A stretch of 64,000 bases of DNA from Burkholderia sp. Bp8992 (GTDB lineage Bacteria; Pseudomonadota; Gammaproteobacteria; Burkholderiales; Burkholderiaceae): the NCBI RefSeq assembly GCF_003853705.1, contig NZ_QTQI01000010.1, positions 167,718 to 231,717 on the forward strand, given 5' to 3'. The notes under the pieces are model-generated. The model was not told the DNA's origin. It saw only the letters and a program-made list of their open reading frames with translations, and made no database searches. Both the position numbers and the translations under genes were made by a program. Position 1 is the first letter of the stretch. The number at the start of each line of letters is the position of its first letter. Below are positions 63,591 to 64,000 of the stretch, piece after piece.

Positions 63591-64000
63591 ATGACTTACC
63601 GCAACGAATCTGCCTGGATCCAGCCGGCCGCGCCGGCCGCCGCACCGCGCGCGGCACAGGCACGCTCGACCGCCGAATACCGCGCGCTCGACGCCGCGCA
63701 CCACATCCACCCGTTCTCGGACATGGGCGCGCTGAACCGCGCCGGCAGCCGCGTGATCGTGAAGGCCGACGGCGTCTACCTGTGGGATTCGGACGGCAAC
63801 AAGGTGATCGACGGGATGGCCGGCCTCTGGTGCGTGAACGTCGGCTACGGCCGCAAGGAACTCGCCGACGCCGCGTATCGCCAGCTGCAGGAACTGCCGT
63901 TCTACAACACGTTCTTCAAGACGACGCACCCGCCGGTGATCGAGCTTTCCGCGATGCTCGCGGAAGTGACGCCGGCCGGCTTCAACCACTTCTTCTATTG
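63591..64000 (+). CDS. Class III (putrescine-type) aminotransferase, cut by window end
   Basis: The first 136 residues of an omega-aminotransferase; the frame runs off the right edge. DAAHHIHPFSDMGALNRAGSRVI and YLWDSDGNKVIDGMAGLWCVNVGYGRKELADAA match SpuC-like putrescine/polyamine aminotransferases. The PLP-lysine region lies outside. GGAGGAAAC precedes the start. It follows puuA by 37 bp, so polyamine breakdown is likely. Confidence 0.9.
   Translation, partial: MTYRNESAWIQPAAPAAAPRAAQARSTAEYRALDAAHHIHPFSDMGALNRAGSRVIVKADGVYLWDSDGNKVIDGMAGLWCVNVGYGRKELADAAYRQLQELPFYNTFFKTTHPPVIELSAMLAEVTPAGFNHFFY

Overview
The window is a gene-dense, high-GC stretch typical of a Burkholderia main chromosome, most likely the Burkholderia cepacia complex. 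This rests on codon use, on an inward-rectifier K+ channel very close to KirBac1.1 of B. pseudomallei, on a Burkholderia-type Gram-negative porin, and on housekeeping genes in typical order (folB-ttcA-glmU-glmS). No rRNA, tRNA, prophage, insertion sequence or CRISPR array was seen.

Layout. 0-7 kb: tail of an unknown gene, a YchJ-family protein, a secreted alpha/beta hydrolase and the complete biotin operon bioA-bioF-bioD-bioB, closed by a strong terminator. 7-12 kb: cutC, two coupled small membrane proteins, an EAL protein and a Na+/H+ antiporter. 12-15.6 kb: a fused indolepyruvate ferredoxin oxidoreductase. 15.9-17.2 kb: a non-coding array of degenerate 56-bp units, the most unusual part of the window. 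17-30 kb: accessory metabolism and regulation (sugar acetyltransferase, two glutathione S-transferases, KirBac channel, a solitary sulfate-binding protein, a DHDPS-family aldolase, a VapBC-type toxin-antitoxin pair, LysR regulators, an MFS transporter, a lipoprotein and a secreted phospholipase C). 30-42 kb: hydroxyacid reductase, HMG-CoA lyase, YbaK, a DMT exporter with a divergent Lrp regulator, a fluoroacetate-dehalogenase-like enzyme, nitronate monooxygenase, a LysR regulator, a porin, a Gly/His-rich secreted protein and a bile-acid-symporter-like carrier. 42-48 kb: an EAL-CBS-GGDDF protein and a LacI / AGE-epimerase / PfkB-kinase operon. 48-55 kb: a MidA-like methyltransferase divergent from folB-ttcA, then glmU-glmS. 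55-58 kb: a RelE/HTH toxin-antitoxin locus whose toxin frame has no stop, and a small FTR1-cupredoxin iron-uptake pair beside a copper chaperone. 58-64 kb: a gamma-glutamylated putrescine catabolism cluster (aldehyde dehydrogenase, PuuR-type repressor, PuuD, PuuA, aminotransferase cut by the window end).

How genes work together. Biotin synthesis, UDP-GlcNAc precursor synthesis (GlmS/GlmU), folate/tRNA thiolation (FolB/TtcA) and putrescine breakdown form coherent modules, several joined by 4-bp ATGA overlaps. The LacI-AGE-PfkB operon reads as ketose/aldose isomerisation followed by phosphorylation.

Main point of novelty. Eleven clear units, plus degenerate ones, each carry an invariant CTCACCG-N8-CACAG core and, 32-33 bp after the CACAG, a TCCACA box in ten of eleven. 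They recur every 87-90 or 155-157 bp between the indolepyruvate oxidoreductase and the acetyltransferase. A single half-unit lies 19 kb away in another intergenic region. I cannot assign a function; a protein-binding array is the most natural reading.
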